54,678 bases of DNA from an uncultured Alphaproteobacteria bacterium (GTDB lineage Bacteria > Pseudomonadota > Alphaproteobacteria > HIMB59 > GCA-002718135): the NCBI GenBank assembly GCA_902627245.1, contig CACOIH010000008.1, forward strand, positions 1-54,678, given 5' to 3'. Positions 18,058-27,057 of the stretch are shown here, piece after piece. Position numbers and translations under genes: made by a program. The notes beneath the pieces are model-generated. The model saw only the letters and a program-made list of their open reading frames with translations. It ran no database searches and was not told where the DNA came from. Position 1 is the stretch's first letter; each line of letters opens with the position of its first letter.

Positions 18058-19050
18058 TTAGTTACAATTTACACAACATTGATCAACCCAATGTCCTGGT
18101 GATACCTCAATTAGACCCATTTCAACACTTCCTTCTTTACAGCTGTTGCAAGGATTTGGACATCTTGTTCTAAATACACACCCACTGGGAGGGTTCATTG
18201 CACTTGGTATTTCACCCTGTAATTCAATAGCTCGTGATTTTTTTTCAGGATCAATAGATGGTATGGATGATAACAATGCTTTTGTATATGAGTGCCTAGG
18301 ATTAGAAAATAACTCTCTTGAGGGTGCCATTTCGACGATATGGCCTAAATACATAACTGCAACAATATCGCATACGTGCGCAACGACGCTTAAATCATGA
18401 CTTATAAACAGATAGGTCAGATCTAGTTGATCTTGAAGTTGTTTAAGAAGATTTAATATATCAGCTTGAATAGATACATCTAGTGCTGCTACACTTTCAT
18501 CTGCAACTATAAAATTAGGCTGGCTTACTAAGGCACGTGCGATAGAAATTCTTTGCCTTTGTCCACCAGAAAAAGCATGTGGGAATCTTCTTAAATGCTC
18601 TAAGTTAAGTCTACATTTTGATGCAATGTCCCTAACTCGTTGATCAGTTTCATCTCGAGAACTTGTAATACCCATAACCTCAAGAGGCTCAGCTATAATG
18701 TCCCTTACTGTCATTCTTGGACTGAGAGCAGCGTAAGGATCTTGAAAAATTAATTGAGCTTTTTTTCTATATTCTTTCATTTCTTTTTTAGTTATGTCAG
18801 CTAAATTATAATCTTTTCTATCATCATGATAGATTACATTTCCGGAGCTAATCTTATTTGCGCCCAATATTGCTCTACCAAGAGTTGTTTTACCTGAACC
18901 AGACTCTCCAACGAGGCCAAAGAATGAACCTTTTTTTATATTTAAATTTATATTGTTGACTGCTTTAATCTTTTGTTTTTTTGACAAAAAATTTTCTTGA
19001 TAATCAAATGAAACTGATAGGTTATTTATTGATAAGATATTTTTTTTCAT
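18058..19050 (-). CDS. Dpp/Opp-type ABC transporter ATP-binding protein (second)
   Basis: About 330 residues; ATG at 19050 chosen, though a GTG at 19059 is in frame. Walker A GESGSGKTT, LIFQDPYAAL (Q-loop), signature SGGQRQRISIARAL, Walker B FIVADESVAALD and the H-loop SHDLSVV are all present. The C-terminal oligopeptide-type extension has CVFRTRCPNP and ends with HWVDQCCVNC. It energises import together with the other ATPase upstream (1 bp gap) and the two permeases. Substrate inferred for the whole system is an oligosaccharide or peptide-like solute. Confidence 0.9.
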   Translation of the reverse strand: MKKNILSINNLSVSFDYQENFLSKKQKIKAVNNINLNIKKGSFFGLVGESGSGKTTLGRAILGANKISSGNVIYHDDRKDYNLADITKKEMKEYRKKAQLIFQDPYAALSPRMTVRDIIAEPLEVMGITSSRDETDQRVRDIASKCRLNLEHLRRFPHAFSGGQRQRISIARALVSQPNFIVADESVAALDVSIQADILNLLKQLQDQLDLTYLFISHDLSVVAHVCDIVAVMYLGHIVEMAPSRELFSNPRHSYTKALLSSIPSIDPEKKSRAIELQGEIPSAMNPPSGCVFRTRCPNPCNSCKEGSVEMGLIEVSPGHWVDQCCVNCN

Positions 19051-19051
19051 A

Positions 19052-20032
19052 TTAACCACAATTTATACAACATTGATCAACCCAATGACCTGGTGATACT
19101 TCTAATAAACCCATTTCAATGTGACCTTCCTTACATTCATGAGTTGGATTTGGGCATCTCGTTCTAAACACACATCCACTCGGTCGATCGAGAGGACTTG
19201 GAATATTTCCTGGAATGGGCCTTAAAGGTGCATCTAAATTATTAATATCAGGTAAAGCATTTAGCAACCCTTTTGTATATGGATGTTTTGGATTTTTTAA
19301 AATTTCATTTACTGGCCCTTTTTCTACAATACTGCCTAAATACATCACAGCAACATCATCTGCTACTTGAGCTATTACACCCAAATCATGAGTTATAAAT
19401 ATAACACCCATATTATATTCTTTGATAATATCTTTAATCAGATTTATTACTTGAGCTTGAATAGTAACATCTAAAGCTGTGGTAGGCTCATCTGCTAACA
19501 GTAATTTAGGCATTGTGGATAGTGCCATTGCAATCATGGCTCTCTGCCTCATACCACCAGATAATTCAAATGCATATTGGTTAAATCTCTTTTCAGCATC
19601 AGCAATACCTACTCGATTCAGCATATCTATAGAAATAGATTTTGCTTCTTTTTTGTTTAATGATTTATGTAGTAATAATTGTTCTACCATTTGATGACCG
19701 ATTTTTATTGCAGGTGCAAAACTTGCCATCGGTTCTTGGAAAATCATTGAAACTTTTCCACCTCTAATTTTTTTTAGATCATTCTTTGAGTGGTATTTCA
19801 AAACATTTTCTTCATCTATAATTATTTCTGCATTATCATTATAAATTGTGTTCCCGGGATTGAGTTGCATAATTGATTTTGCTGTAACTGATTTGCCAGA
19901 TCCTGATTCACCAACAATACCAAGAACTTTTCCTTGATCTAAAGATAATGATACATTCTCAATTGCTGTAATTCTTCCTTCATCAGTATCGAATTTTACA
20001 TCTAGATTATTAATTTCTAAGAGATGTTTCAT
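19052..20032 (-). CDS. Dpp/Opp-type ABC transporter ATP-binding protein (first)
   Basis: 326 residues from ATG 20032, chosen because MKHLLEINNLDVKFDTDEG is the normal family N-terminus; the frame extends to 20140 through permease sequence. Walker A GESGSGKSVTAKS, Q-loop MIFQEPMASFAP, signature LSGGMRQRAMIAMAL, Walker B LLLADEPTTALD and H-loop THDLGVIAQ are intact. The C-terminal tail again has CVFRTRCPNP and HWVDQCCINC, nearly the same as in the second ATPase, so the pair arose by duplication or tail exchange. It starts 5 bp after the permease stop. Confidence 0.9.
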   Translation of the reverse strand: MKHLLEINNLDVKFDTDEGRITAIENVSLSLDQGKVLGIVGESGSGKSVTAKSIMQLNPGNTIYNDNAEIIIDEENVLKYHSKNDLKKIRGGKVSMIFQEPMASFAPAIKIGHQMVEQLLLHKSLNKKEAKSISIDMLNRVGIADAEKRFNQYAFELSGGMRQRAMIAMALSTMPKLLLADEPTTALDVTIQAQVINLIKDIIKEYNMGVIFITHDLGVIAQVADDVAVMYLGSIVEKGPVNEILKNPKHPYTKGLLNALPDINNLDAPLRPIPGNIPSPLDRPSGCVFRTRCPNPTHECKEGHIEMGLLEVSPGHWVDQCCINCG

Positions 20033-20037
20033 ATGAT

Positions 20038-21198
20038 CTATTTTGTTTTGTGAGGATCTGCTGCATCTCGGAGACCATCTCCTACATATACAAATGATAA
20101 AATCAAAACTACTAAAAACACAACTGGTATAAAGTACCATTGGTAATTTAATAATACATCAGCTTTAGTAGCATTTTGTAATAAAACACCTAATGAATTA
20201 ACAGGCTCTCTTAAACCTAATCCTATGAAACTTAGTGCGGTTTCAGATAACAACATATATGGGAAGCTAATAACTAAATCGACAATAATGTAGCTCGTAA
20301 AACTTGGAAGAAGGTGTCTAATTATAATATGAGCTGAAGAGGCGCCACACATTTGTGCAGCTAAAATATATTCCTGACTTCTTTCACTCAATAAATGTGT
20401 TCTCACTCTTCTTGCTAATGTTGGCCATCCAATAAATCCTAAGAGTGATGCAATAAAAAAGAACCTTATTTCGGAACTCCAAGTATCTGGAGCAAAGGCT
20501 GCTAGCACCATAAACAATGGAATTGGTGGTATCGTTCGAACAGCATCTGTAAACATTTGAAGCAAACTATCTATCCAGCCACCATAGTATCCAGCAATCC
20601 CTCCTATAATCAGAGATAATACAAATGAAATAAAAACTCCTAATGTTCCAACTGCTAAAGATATATAAATTGCATTTAATGTTCTACTGAATAAATCTTT
20701 ACCTGCTTTATCAGTACCAAATAAATGAATGCCTCCTTCATCAACTCCAAATAAATGTGTATTAAAAGTAAATCCTGGAATTTTAAAATCTAAAGCTTCA
20801 CCTGGTAAATTGAAATTAAAATTAAATACTTTGTATTCCCAACCCTCTACAAAAAATTGAACATACCTTCTCTTTTCTTTGTCTTCTTTGTATACCCATC
20901 TAAAGTTCGTGTCAGCACCTCTATACTTGGTCATTCCATAAAGAAAAGGTCTTGCTGAAAAACCGTTTTCATCCCAAAACATTGGAATTTGAGGCGCGCC
21001 ATTTTCATACTCTTTATCTCTTCCTGCAATAGTTGGATCATAAGGTGATAAAAATTCTGAAAACAAACTACAAAGTATCATAAAAATTAAAATTGATCCT
21101 GCAATCATAGCAGTCCTGTTTCCAAAAAATCTGTTTCTTACTAACTGCATTTGAGTAGCAGTAAAGTAGGCTTCTTTCTTTTTTATATCAACTTCCAC
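20038..21198 (-). CDS. ABC transporter permease (DppC-like, with large periplasmic insert)
   Basis: 386 residues from a GTG at 21198 that overlaps the preceding permease by 11 bp. After helix one (MIAGSILIFMILCSLFSEFL) there is an insert of roughly 100 residues rich in aromatics (MTKYRGADTNFRWVYKED and following) before HLFGTDKAGKDLFSRTL, the usual DppC entry. The EAA loop region is AAQMCGASSAHIIIRHLLP. The insert is known in permeases paired with large (about 650-700 residue) oligosaccharide-type binding proteins. Inner membrane; partner of the permease at 21188-22201. Confidence 0.9.
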   Translation of the reverse strand: MEVDIKKKEAYFTATQMQLVRNRFFGNRTAMIAGSILIFMILCSLFSEFLSPYDPTIAGRDKEYENGAPQIPMFWDENGFSARPFLYGMTKYRGADTNFRWVYKEDKEKRRYVQFFVEGWEYKVFNFNFNLPGEALDFKIPGFTFNTHLFGVDEGGIHLFGTDKAGKDLFSRTLNAIYISLAVGTLGVFISFVLSLIIGGIAGYYGGWIDSLLQMFTDAVRTIPPIPLFMVLAAFAPDTWSSEIRFFFIASLLGFIGWPTLARRVRTHLLSERSQEYILAAQMCGASSAHIIIRHLLPSFTSYIIVDLVISFPYMLLSETALSFIGLGLREPVNSLGVLLQNATKADVLLNYQWYFIPVVFLVVLILSFVYVGDGLRDAADPHKTK

Positions 21199-22201
21199 CC
21201 ATAACCCCTTTACGAATTCTTGGATCTATTATTGCTAAAATTATATCAGTAACAAAATTAACAAAAACAATTGTTGCAGTTAGTAAAAATATAATTGCCC
21301 CAGCAAGTTGCTGGTCATTAGAGCGAGCTAAAGCTTCAATTAAAAGTGCCCCAGATTCAGTTAAAATTAGAATCAAAGCAACAATTGGAAGTGCACTAAA
21401 AATTCTATTTAAATCAAAACCCAAAGAATTTATTACTGGTCCCAAAGAATGTTTAGCTGGATAACGTAATAATAAACTCATTCCTGAAATTCCTCTTGCT
21501 CTAGCTGCCATTACGTATAATTTATCACTTTCATCCAACATTAACGCCCTAACTGTTTGTAAGGCAAAAGCTGTTGCATTCCATCCTAAAACAAAAATAG
21601 GAAGCCAAGCTCTGCTAAGAAAATCTTTTACTCTATCACTTGACCAAGGAACATTTTCAAATTCTTCAGAAAAAAGACCTGTCATGGTATCACCGTAGTA
21701 AATTGTCATAAATAGCATAATACATAATGCTACTAAAAAATTTGGTAATGCGATTCCTAAATAACTTACAAATTTTAATGCATTATCGAGTGATCTGTAT
21801 TTTGTGGTAGCAGATATAATTCCAACAGGAATGGCTATCGCATAAGAAAATATTAATGCTGTTATACATATTAGCAAGGAGAGCATGAATCTCCCACTTA
21901 GTAATTCATTTATATCCATTCTTAATATACAACTTTGTCCAAACTCGCCTTTCAAAACAATATTTGATATCCAGCTACTGAACCTTACAACAAATGGCCT
22001 GTCTAAACCTAATTTTTTTTCTTCAGCTTCAATATCTTCTATTGTAATGTTTGAACCTTGAGTGTTCTTAAATGCTAAGTATCTTTCTGCACAATTTGAG
22101 GGCACAAATTCCATTAATGAGAAAACTATTAGACTAACTAGAAAAAGAGTTAAACATGCCAATAATGCTCTTGTTACAGTGAACTGAATAAAATTAATCA
22201 T
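21188..22201 (-). CDS. ABC transporter permease (DppB-like)
   Basis: 337 residues. RALLACLTLFLVSLIVFSLM is helix one. Then come the family's periplasmic domain with LGLDRPFVVRFSSWISN, helices around LLICITALIFSYAIAIPVG and the coupling loop MAARARGISGMSLLLRYPAKHS. It forms the membrane channel with the DppC-like subunit. A strong hairpin (22229-22256) separates its start from the binding-protein gene, so its expression is probably lower than that of the binding protein. Confidence 0.9.
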   Translation of the reverse strand: MINFIQFTVTRALLACLTLFLVSLIVFSLMEFVPSNCAERYLAFKNTQGSNITIEDIEAEEKKLGLDRPFVVRFSSWISNIVLKGEFGQSCILRMDINELLSGRFMLSLLICITALIFSYAIAIPVGIISATTKYRSLDNALKFVSYLGIALPNFLVALCIMLFMTIYYGDTMTGLFSEEFENVPWSSDRVKDFLSRAWLPIFVLGWNATAFALQTVRALMLDESDKLYVMAARARGISGMSLLLRYPAKHSLGPVINSLGFDLNRIFSALPIVALILILTESGALLIEALARSNDQQLAGAIIFLLTATIVFVNFVTDIILAIIDPRIRKGVMGGS

Positions 22202-22228
22202 TCTTAAATATTTTTAATTAAATAGAAT

Positions 22229-22256
22229 AAAAGCGGCAATTAAATTTGCCGCTTTT
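22229..22256 (-). terminator. 11-bp hairpin between binding-protein and permease genes
   Basis: Perfect inverted repeat: left arm 22229-22239, right arm 22246-22256, loop of six bases 22240-22245. The arms are GC-containing (AAAAGCGGCAA / TTGCCGCTTTT) in a very AT-rich setting, and on the minus strand the stem is followed by a T-rich stretch. This position, after the solute-binding gene and before the permeases, is typical of a partial terminator or mRNA 3'-end stabiliser that keeps binding protein in excess. Confidence 0.85.
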
Positions 22257-22276
22257 ATATATATTATTATCCTTGA

Positions 22277-24313
22277 CTAATTAGAAAAATACCACTGTTG
22301 TGGTAAGTAAGGATAAGTTCTGTAATATTCATATGATGCAGTCGTAAACTCTGTAAAGTTTCCTAGTGCATTTCTATGATAAACAGGGAATGGAGGAGCA
22401 ACAGTTCCAATGAACAGAAGATTTCCTGTCATTGTTGCAACTAATTTTTCTCCTAAAGCTGCATTCTCTGCTGAGCCTATTGGTGCAGCTTGAAATGCAG
22501 CAATATCTTCTATCATTTCATAAGCATAACCTGGAGGTTGAACACCAGATTCACCATTTGAGTCAATGTACTCTGACCATAGCATAGCATTTCTATGAGC
22601 AAAATAATCCTCATATGGTGGCACAAAAAGTTTACCTTCACCCATTATTAGAGCTAATGGCATACCTTTTTTCCATGCACCTACATCAAGTTCGTTAGCT
22701 GATTGTGATGATCTGTACTCATCAGGCGTTATTTCTTTAAAGTTAGTTTTTACACCTACCTCATTCCAATAACGTGCAACAAGTTCTACCTCACCGCCTC
22801 CGATACCTTGTGTAGCAAAGTCAATATTTAGAACTAAAGGATCACCATTTGGTAATTCTCTAAAACCATCGCCGTTTGTATCAACAGCGCCAGTTTCATC
22901 TAAAAGTGATTTAGCTAATTCAGGATCATACTGAGCGAAATGTTGAGACCATTTAGCGTCAACAAAGTCAGGTCTTGGTGAAAAACCAATATACTGTTGA
23001 GGAGTACCTAATCCATAATGAATTACATCATTAATTTCATCTCTATTAATAGCAACAGACATTGCCTGACGGAAACGAAGATCGCGGAATAAGCCTCTTT
23101 TAGCTTCATCAGGGTGAGTTAGGTTTAAGCTAAATGCAGCTGATCCAACACCAGGTTTAATTTGAACATTGTATTGTCCAGCCTCAGACCCATCCATTAA
23201 TTGAGGAACTGATTCAAGATTAAGTGATTGCGCTTTGTAATCAACTTCTCCATTAACAAGTTTTAAAATTCTTATTTCATTCTCATTAATGTATCTTTCA
23301 TTTTGATAATCAATGTAAGGTAATTGATTACCAGCAGTATCAACCATATGGAAATAAGGATTTGCAGCATACTTTCTTCCTTCAGTAGTATCTTCAATAG
23401 TAACAAAAGACTCTAATGATGGATAAACGTCAGAAGGAAGATTCGCTACTTTATCTGGAGTTGCTAACAATGGTGATGGTGTATCAGTCCAACATGAATT
23501 ACCATAGTAAGCTTTTAATACATCATATCCATTTTCATATCCTGCTGCCTGAGCTAAAGCATCTGCACCTGAATTTATATCTGGGTGAAATTGACCTAAA
23601 TGATGTTTTGGTGCAAAACCTTGACAATAAGAGTTTGCAAACATTGCAGTTAAACCTGGCTTAGGTGCTGGAAGATTAAATACAACTGTTTGCGCATCAA
23701 CCACATCTACAGTCATTCTTTCACCACCAACCAACAAATAGCCGTAAGGTTTTTCACGGATATTTGAATCCATCATTAAATGATCATACCAAAACTTTAC
23801 ATCATCTGCAGTAAATGGAGCACCATCTGACCACTTATGACCTTTTCTTAAAACAAAAGTCAATTGAGTGTAATCATCATTCCATTCATAAGATTTTGCA
23901 ATGTTAGGAACAATTTGTTGAAGATCATCACTGAAACGTACGAAGTTTACATGTCTAGTTGATAATAAATCTGATGTTCCTGCTTCGGTAGCATTTGATA
24001 GCATTTTAAATGTTCCACCATAACTACCAATTGAATCATAAGGTGAAATAACAAGTGGTTCATCAGGAAGTCTGCTATCTACACTTCCTAATTCACCGTT
24101 ACCTCTAATAGTTGCATTAATAGAAGCTACATTTGGATTTTCTTTAAAGCTCATAGTACATCCAGCTAAACTTTCATATTCTGAAAGTTCAAACTGCATT
24201 GGAAAAGCTCCTCCATCAACCTTTTTGCCTGAGCAATCAGCTGCATAGGTATTAGAGCTTAAAATTAAAGCTGAAAAAGAAAATACCAATGTTAAAAATA
24301 ATTTTTTAAACAT
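22277..24313 (-). CDS. Large extracytoplasmic solute-binding protein (SBP_bac_5 family)
   Basis: About 678 residues from ATG 24313, chosen because GGGAGG (24322-24327) is 8 bp upstream; the frame also allows a TTG at 24328, which lies in that site. Signal peptide MFKKLFLTLVFSFSALILSS, mature from about ADCSG. Family motifs: FVLRKGHKWSDGAPFTADD, LRFRQAMSVAINRDEI and QYDPELAKSLLDETG. It is far longer than the 520-540 residues of peptide-binding relatives; this size class includes oligosaccharide binders such as AgpA. It feeds the permease/ATPase genes downstream. Confidence 0.9.
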   Translation of the reverse strand: MFKKLFLTLVFSFSALILSSNTYAADCSGKKVDGGAFPMQFELSEYESLAGCTMSFKENPNVASINATIRGNGELGSVDSRLPDEPLVISPYDSIGSYGGTFKMLSNATEAGTSDLLSTRHVNFVRFSDDLQQIVPNIAKSYEWNDDYTQLTFVLRKGHKWSDGAPFTADDVKFWYDHLMMDSNIREKPYGYLLVGGERMTVDVVDAQTVVFNLPAPKPGLTAMFANSYCQGFAPKHHLGQFHPDINSGADALAQAAGYENGYDVLKAYYGNSCWTDTPSPLLATPDKVANLPSDVYPSLESFVTIEDTTEGRKYAANPYFHMVDTAGNQLPYIDYQNERYINENEIRILKLVNGEVDYKAQSLNLESVPQLMDGSEAGQYNVQIKPGVGSAAFSLNLTHPDEAKRGLFRDLRFRQAMSVAINRDEINDVIHYGLGTPQQYIGFSPRPDFVDAKWSQHFAQYDPELAKSLLDETGAVDTNGDGFRELPNGDPLVLNIDFATQGIGGGEVELVARYWNEVGVKTNFKEITPDEYRSSQSANELDVGAWKKGMPLALIMGEGKLFVPPYEDYFAHRNAMLWSEYIDSNGESGVQPPGYAYEMIEDIAAFQAAPIGSAENAALGEKLVATMTGNLLFIGTVAPPFPVYHRNALGNFTEFTTASYEYYRTYPYLPQQWYFSN

Positions 24314-24470
24314 ATTTTTTCCTCCCAAATAAGTTTAGTAATAAGTAATTTTTAAACGATTATAAAATAATTACAAAAAATTTATGACGTTTTTATTAAC
24401 TTTTTAGATAGATATTGTATGTATAACTTCAATAAAAGCTATATTTAGTGTTATTTATGCAGTTATATTA

Positions 24471-26003
24471 ATGAAAAAATCAGTTTTATTTATTAGTGTT
24501 GATCAGTGGCGATGGGACTGCTTTGGATTTATGAAAAACAAATATGCTGTTACGCCAAATATAGATAAGTTAGCAAAGCAAGGTGTTTATTTTAAATCAC
24601 ACTTTGCTGGGATAATTCCTTGTGGTCCAGCAAGAACAACTATGCTTACTGGTCTTTATCCATTTATTCATAGATCAACTAGAAATGGCTCTCCATTAGA
24701 TAAAAGATTTACCAATATTGCTAAAGAAATAAAAAGAGCTGGTTATACACCTAAACTATTTGGATATACGGACACAACTTGGGATCCTAGATATTTAAAT
24801 GATAATGATAAAAAAAAATTTACTTACGAATCTCCTATGGAAGGGTTTGATCCTGTTTGTCATTTACCTGAAAGTAATCCTGAGCCTTGGTATAAATATT
24901 TATTATCGAAAGGTTATAAATATAAAAATGCTAAACAACTATATAAAAGAGATTATCCAAAAAAAGGTGAAGCGTTTACTTATAAAGCATGGGATATTAA
25001 AGCAGAAGATTCTGATACTTCTTTTTTAGCAAATCAAGTAATAAAACATTTAAAAAAAACAACAGATCCCTTTTTTTATCATGTATCTTTTTTAAGACCG
25101 CACCCACCTATGTTTGTTTCAGAACCTTGGCATAGCTTAATTAATCCATCAAAAATAAAACTACCATTAAATAATTTAAATTATAAAAAAATGTTATCTG
25201 GGCATCCTATGTTACGAGAGATTGGCAGAAAATTTATGGATGAAAAAAAATATAAAGAAATAAGGTTTAATGAATTAAAAAGTGAAGATGTTAAAAAAAT
25301 AATAGCAGTTTACTTAGGAATGTGTGCTGAAGTCGATTACAATATAGGAAAAATACTTGATACACTTAAAATAAAAAATATTGAAAAGAATACACTAGTA
25401 ATATTTACAAGTGATCATGGAGAATTATTGGGTGAAAATAATTTATGGGGAAAATTAGGATGGTGGGACTCTGCATACAGAATTCCTCTAATTTTTTTCA
25501 ATAAAAATTTAAAAGCTAGAAAGATAAATGATTTTACTGAATCAGTTGATTTAGCGCCAACTATATTGGAATGGCTAGGTTTGAATACGCCAATTAATTG
25601 GAGTGGTATCTCACTTTTACAATATCTAAAAACAGGTAAAAATAAGTTTAACAAAAATTTTGTTATATTTGAGTTTGATTTTAGAGAAAGTAATTATAGT
25701 AAATTTGTTGAAGAAAAAATATTAGAGCCTGAAGAATGTAATTTAGTATGTATAAGAGATAAAAAATGGAAATATGTACATTTTCCAACTCTACCATCAT
25801 TATTATTTAATTTGAAGAAGGATCCCCTTGAAAAGAAAAACTTATCAAATATCAAAAAATATCAAAAAATTAAAAATGAATTACTTTCTAAGCTTTTAAG
25901 TCATAGGTTATTACATCAAGAAAGACAGTTATCAAGCATGCAAGTTTCCTCTAGTGGTGTAAGCACTTCATATGGAAATTCATTGAGAAAGATGGTAAAA
26001 TAA
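24471..26003 (+). CDS. Sulfatase-superfamily phosphonate/phosphate ester hydrolase (PMH type)
   Basis: 510 residues, no signal peptide, so cytoplasmic. The formylglycine motif CxPxR is present as C51-G-P-A-R, so it needs a formylglycine-generating system. Metal ligands: D11 in SVDQWRWD and the D-H pair near residue 314 in FTSDHGELLGENNLWGKLGW. HRSTRNGSPLDKRFTNIAKE and GYTDTTWDPR match the phosphonate-monoester hydrolase / phosphodiesterase branch (Rhizobium PMH is about 514 residues) better than secreted arylsulfatases. Those enzymes are promiscuous for phosphonate, phosphate and sulfate esters. Divergent from the binding-protein gene; 4 bp upstream of a MetE-like gene. Confidence 0.8.
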   Translation: MKKSVLFISVDQWRWDCFGFMKNKYAVTPNIDKLAKQGVYFKSHFAGIIPCGPARTTMLTGLYPFIHRSTRNGSPLDKRFTNIAKEIKRAGYTPKLFGYTDTTWDPRYLNDNDKKKFTYESPMEGFDPVCHLPESNPEPWYKYLLSKGYKYKNAKQLYKRDYPKKGEAFTYKAWDIKAEDSDTSFLANQVIKHLKKTTDPFFYHVSFLRPHPPMFVSEPWHSLINPSKIKLPLNNLNYKKMLSGHPMLREIGRKFMDEKKYKEIRFNELKSEDVKKIIAVYLGMCAEVDYNIGKILDTLKIKNIEKNTLVIFTSDHGELLGENNLWGKLGWWDSAYRIPLIFFNKNLKARKINDFTESVDLAPTILEWLGLNTPINWSGISLLQYLKTGKNKFNKNFVIFEFDFRESNYSKFVEEKILEPEECNLVCIRDKKWKYVHFPTLPSLLFNLKKDPLEKKNLSNIKKYQKIKNELLSKLLSHRLLHQERQLSSMQVSSSGVSTSYGNSLRKMVK

Positions 26004-26007
26004 TCAT

Positions 26008-27057
26008 ATGTTGACAACTGTGATTGGGGCATATCCAAAACCTAATTATATAAAAATAACTGATTGGTTTAATGCTACTGGTGGTACAGATACAGAATAT
26101 CCTACAAAATTCTATAAAGATGAGATTGGTAAAATGGGAAGTAATGTTGAAGATTTATTTGACAAGGCAACAAAAGAAATAATTAAAGATCAAGAAGAGT
26201 GTGGAATTGATATATTGACAGATGGTGAAGTTAGAAGAGAAAATTACATTCATTATCATTGCAGACATTTGGATGGAATTGATTTTGAAAATCTTACAGA
26301 AAAGATGGCAAGAACTGGAAACTATAAATGTTGGCTTCCTACTATTACTTCAAAGATTAAAGCTCGTGAACCATTCTTAGTTAATGAATTTTTAAAAAAC
26401 CAGAATTTGACTTCTAAACCATTGAAAATAACTATACCCGGACCAATGACTATAACAGACACAATAGCTAATGTGTTTTATAATTCAGACGAAATAATGG
26501 GTGAAGATATAGCTGATGCAATAAACGAGGAAATCAAAAGATTGGTTAACGCTGGATGTAAATATATTCAAGTTGATGAACCTTTATTTGCTAGAAAACC
26601 AATAGATGCTCTAAACTTTGGAATTAAAAATTTAGAAAGATGTTTTAAAAATTTAGAAGATCAAAATGTTGAGAAAATAACTCATATTTGTTGTGGCTAC
26701 CCAGACAAACTAGATGCAATTAATTACCCAAAAGCTCCTTTAGATTCTTATAGTAAAATCAGTAAGGCTCTTGATGAATCAATATTAGATACTGTATCTA
26801 TTGAGGATGCTCACCGATATAATAATCTCGAGTTTCTTAATGATTTTAAAAGTACAAAAATTATTTTTGGTTTAGTAAAAATTGCAAGCTCTAAAATAGA
26901 AACAAAAGATGAAATAATTTCAAGAATAAATGAGGCTTTAAAATTCATAGATAAAACACAGATTATTGTAGCTCCAGATTGTGGACTTGGTCATTTACCT
27001 AGAGATTTAGCAAAAACAAAATTAAAAATAATGGTAGAAGCTTCAAATAATTTCTAG
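26008..27057 (+). CDS. MetE C-terminal-like zinc methyl/alkyl-transferase
   Basis: 349 residues, corresponding to only the catalytic (C-terminal) barrel of cobalamin-independent methionine synthase. The zinc site is complete: H226 and C228 in THICCGYPD, E266 in VSIEDAHR and C325 in APDCGLGHL. GEVRRENYIHYHCRHLDG and YIQVDEPLFAR also match. Such short MetE-like proteins transfer methyl or alkyl groups to thiols (methionine synthesis, epoxyalkane:CoM transferase); the substrate is unknown. It is probably co-transcribed with the PMH-type hydrolase. A second, distant member lies at 41934-43061. Confidence 0.75.
   Translation: MLTTVIGAYPKPNYIKITDWFNATGGTDTEYPTKFYKDEIGKMGSNVEDLFDKATKEIIKDQEECGIDILTDGEVRRENYIHYHCRHLDGIDFENLTEKMARTGNYKCWLPTITSKIKAREPFLVNEFLKNQNLTSKPLKITIPGPMTITDTIANVFYNSDEIMGEDIADAINEEIKRLVNAGCKYIQVDEPLFARKPIDALNFGIKNLERCFKNLEDQNVEKITHICCGYPDKLDAINYPKAPLDSYSKISKALDESILDTVSIEDAHRYNNLEFLNDFKSTKIIFGLVKIASSKIETKDEIISRINEALKFIDKTQIIVAPDCGLGHLPRDLAKTKLKIMVEASNNF

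Noticed and set aside
20033-20140. N-terminal extension of the first ABC ATPase
   Set aside because: These 36 codons lie within the upstream permease gene and do not resemble the family; the ATG at 20032 gives the usual N-terminus.
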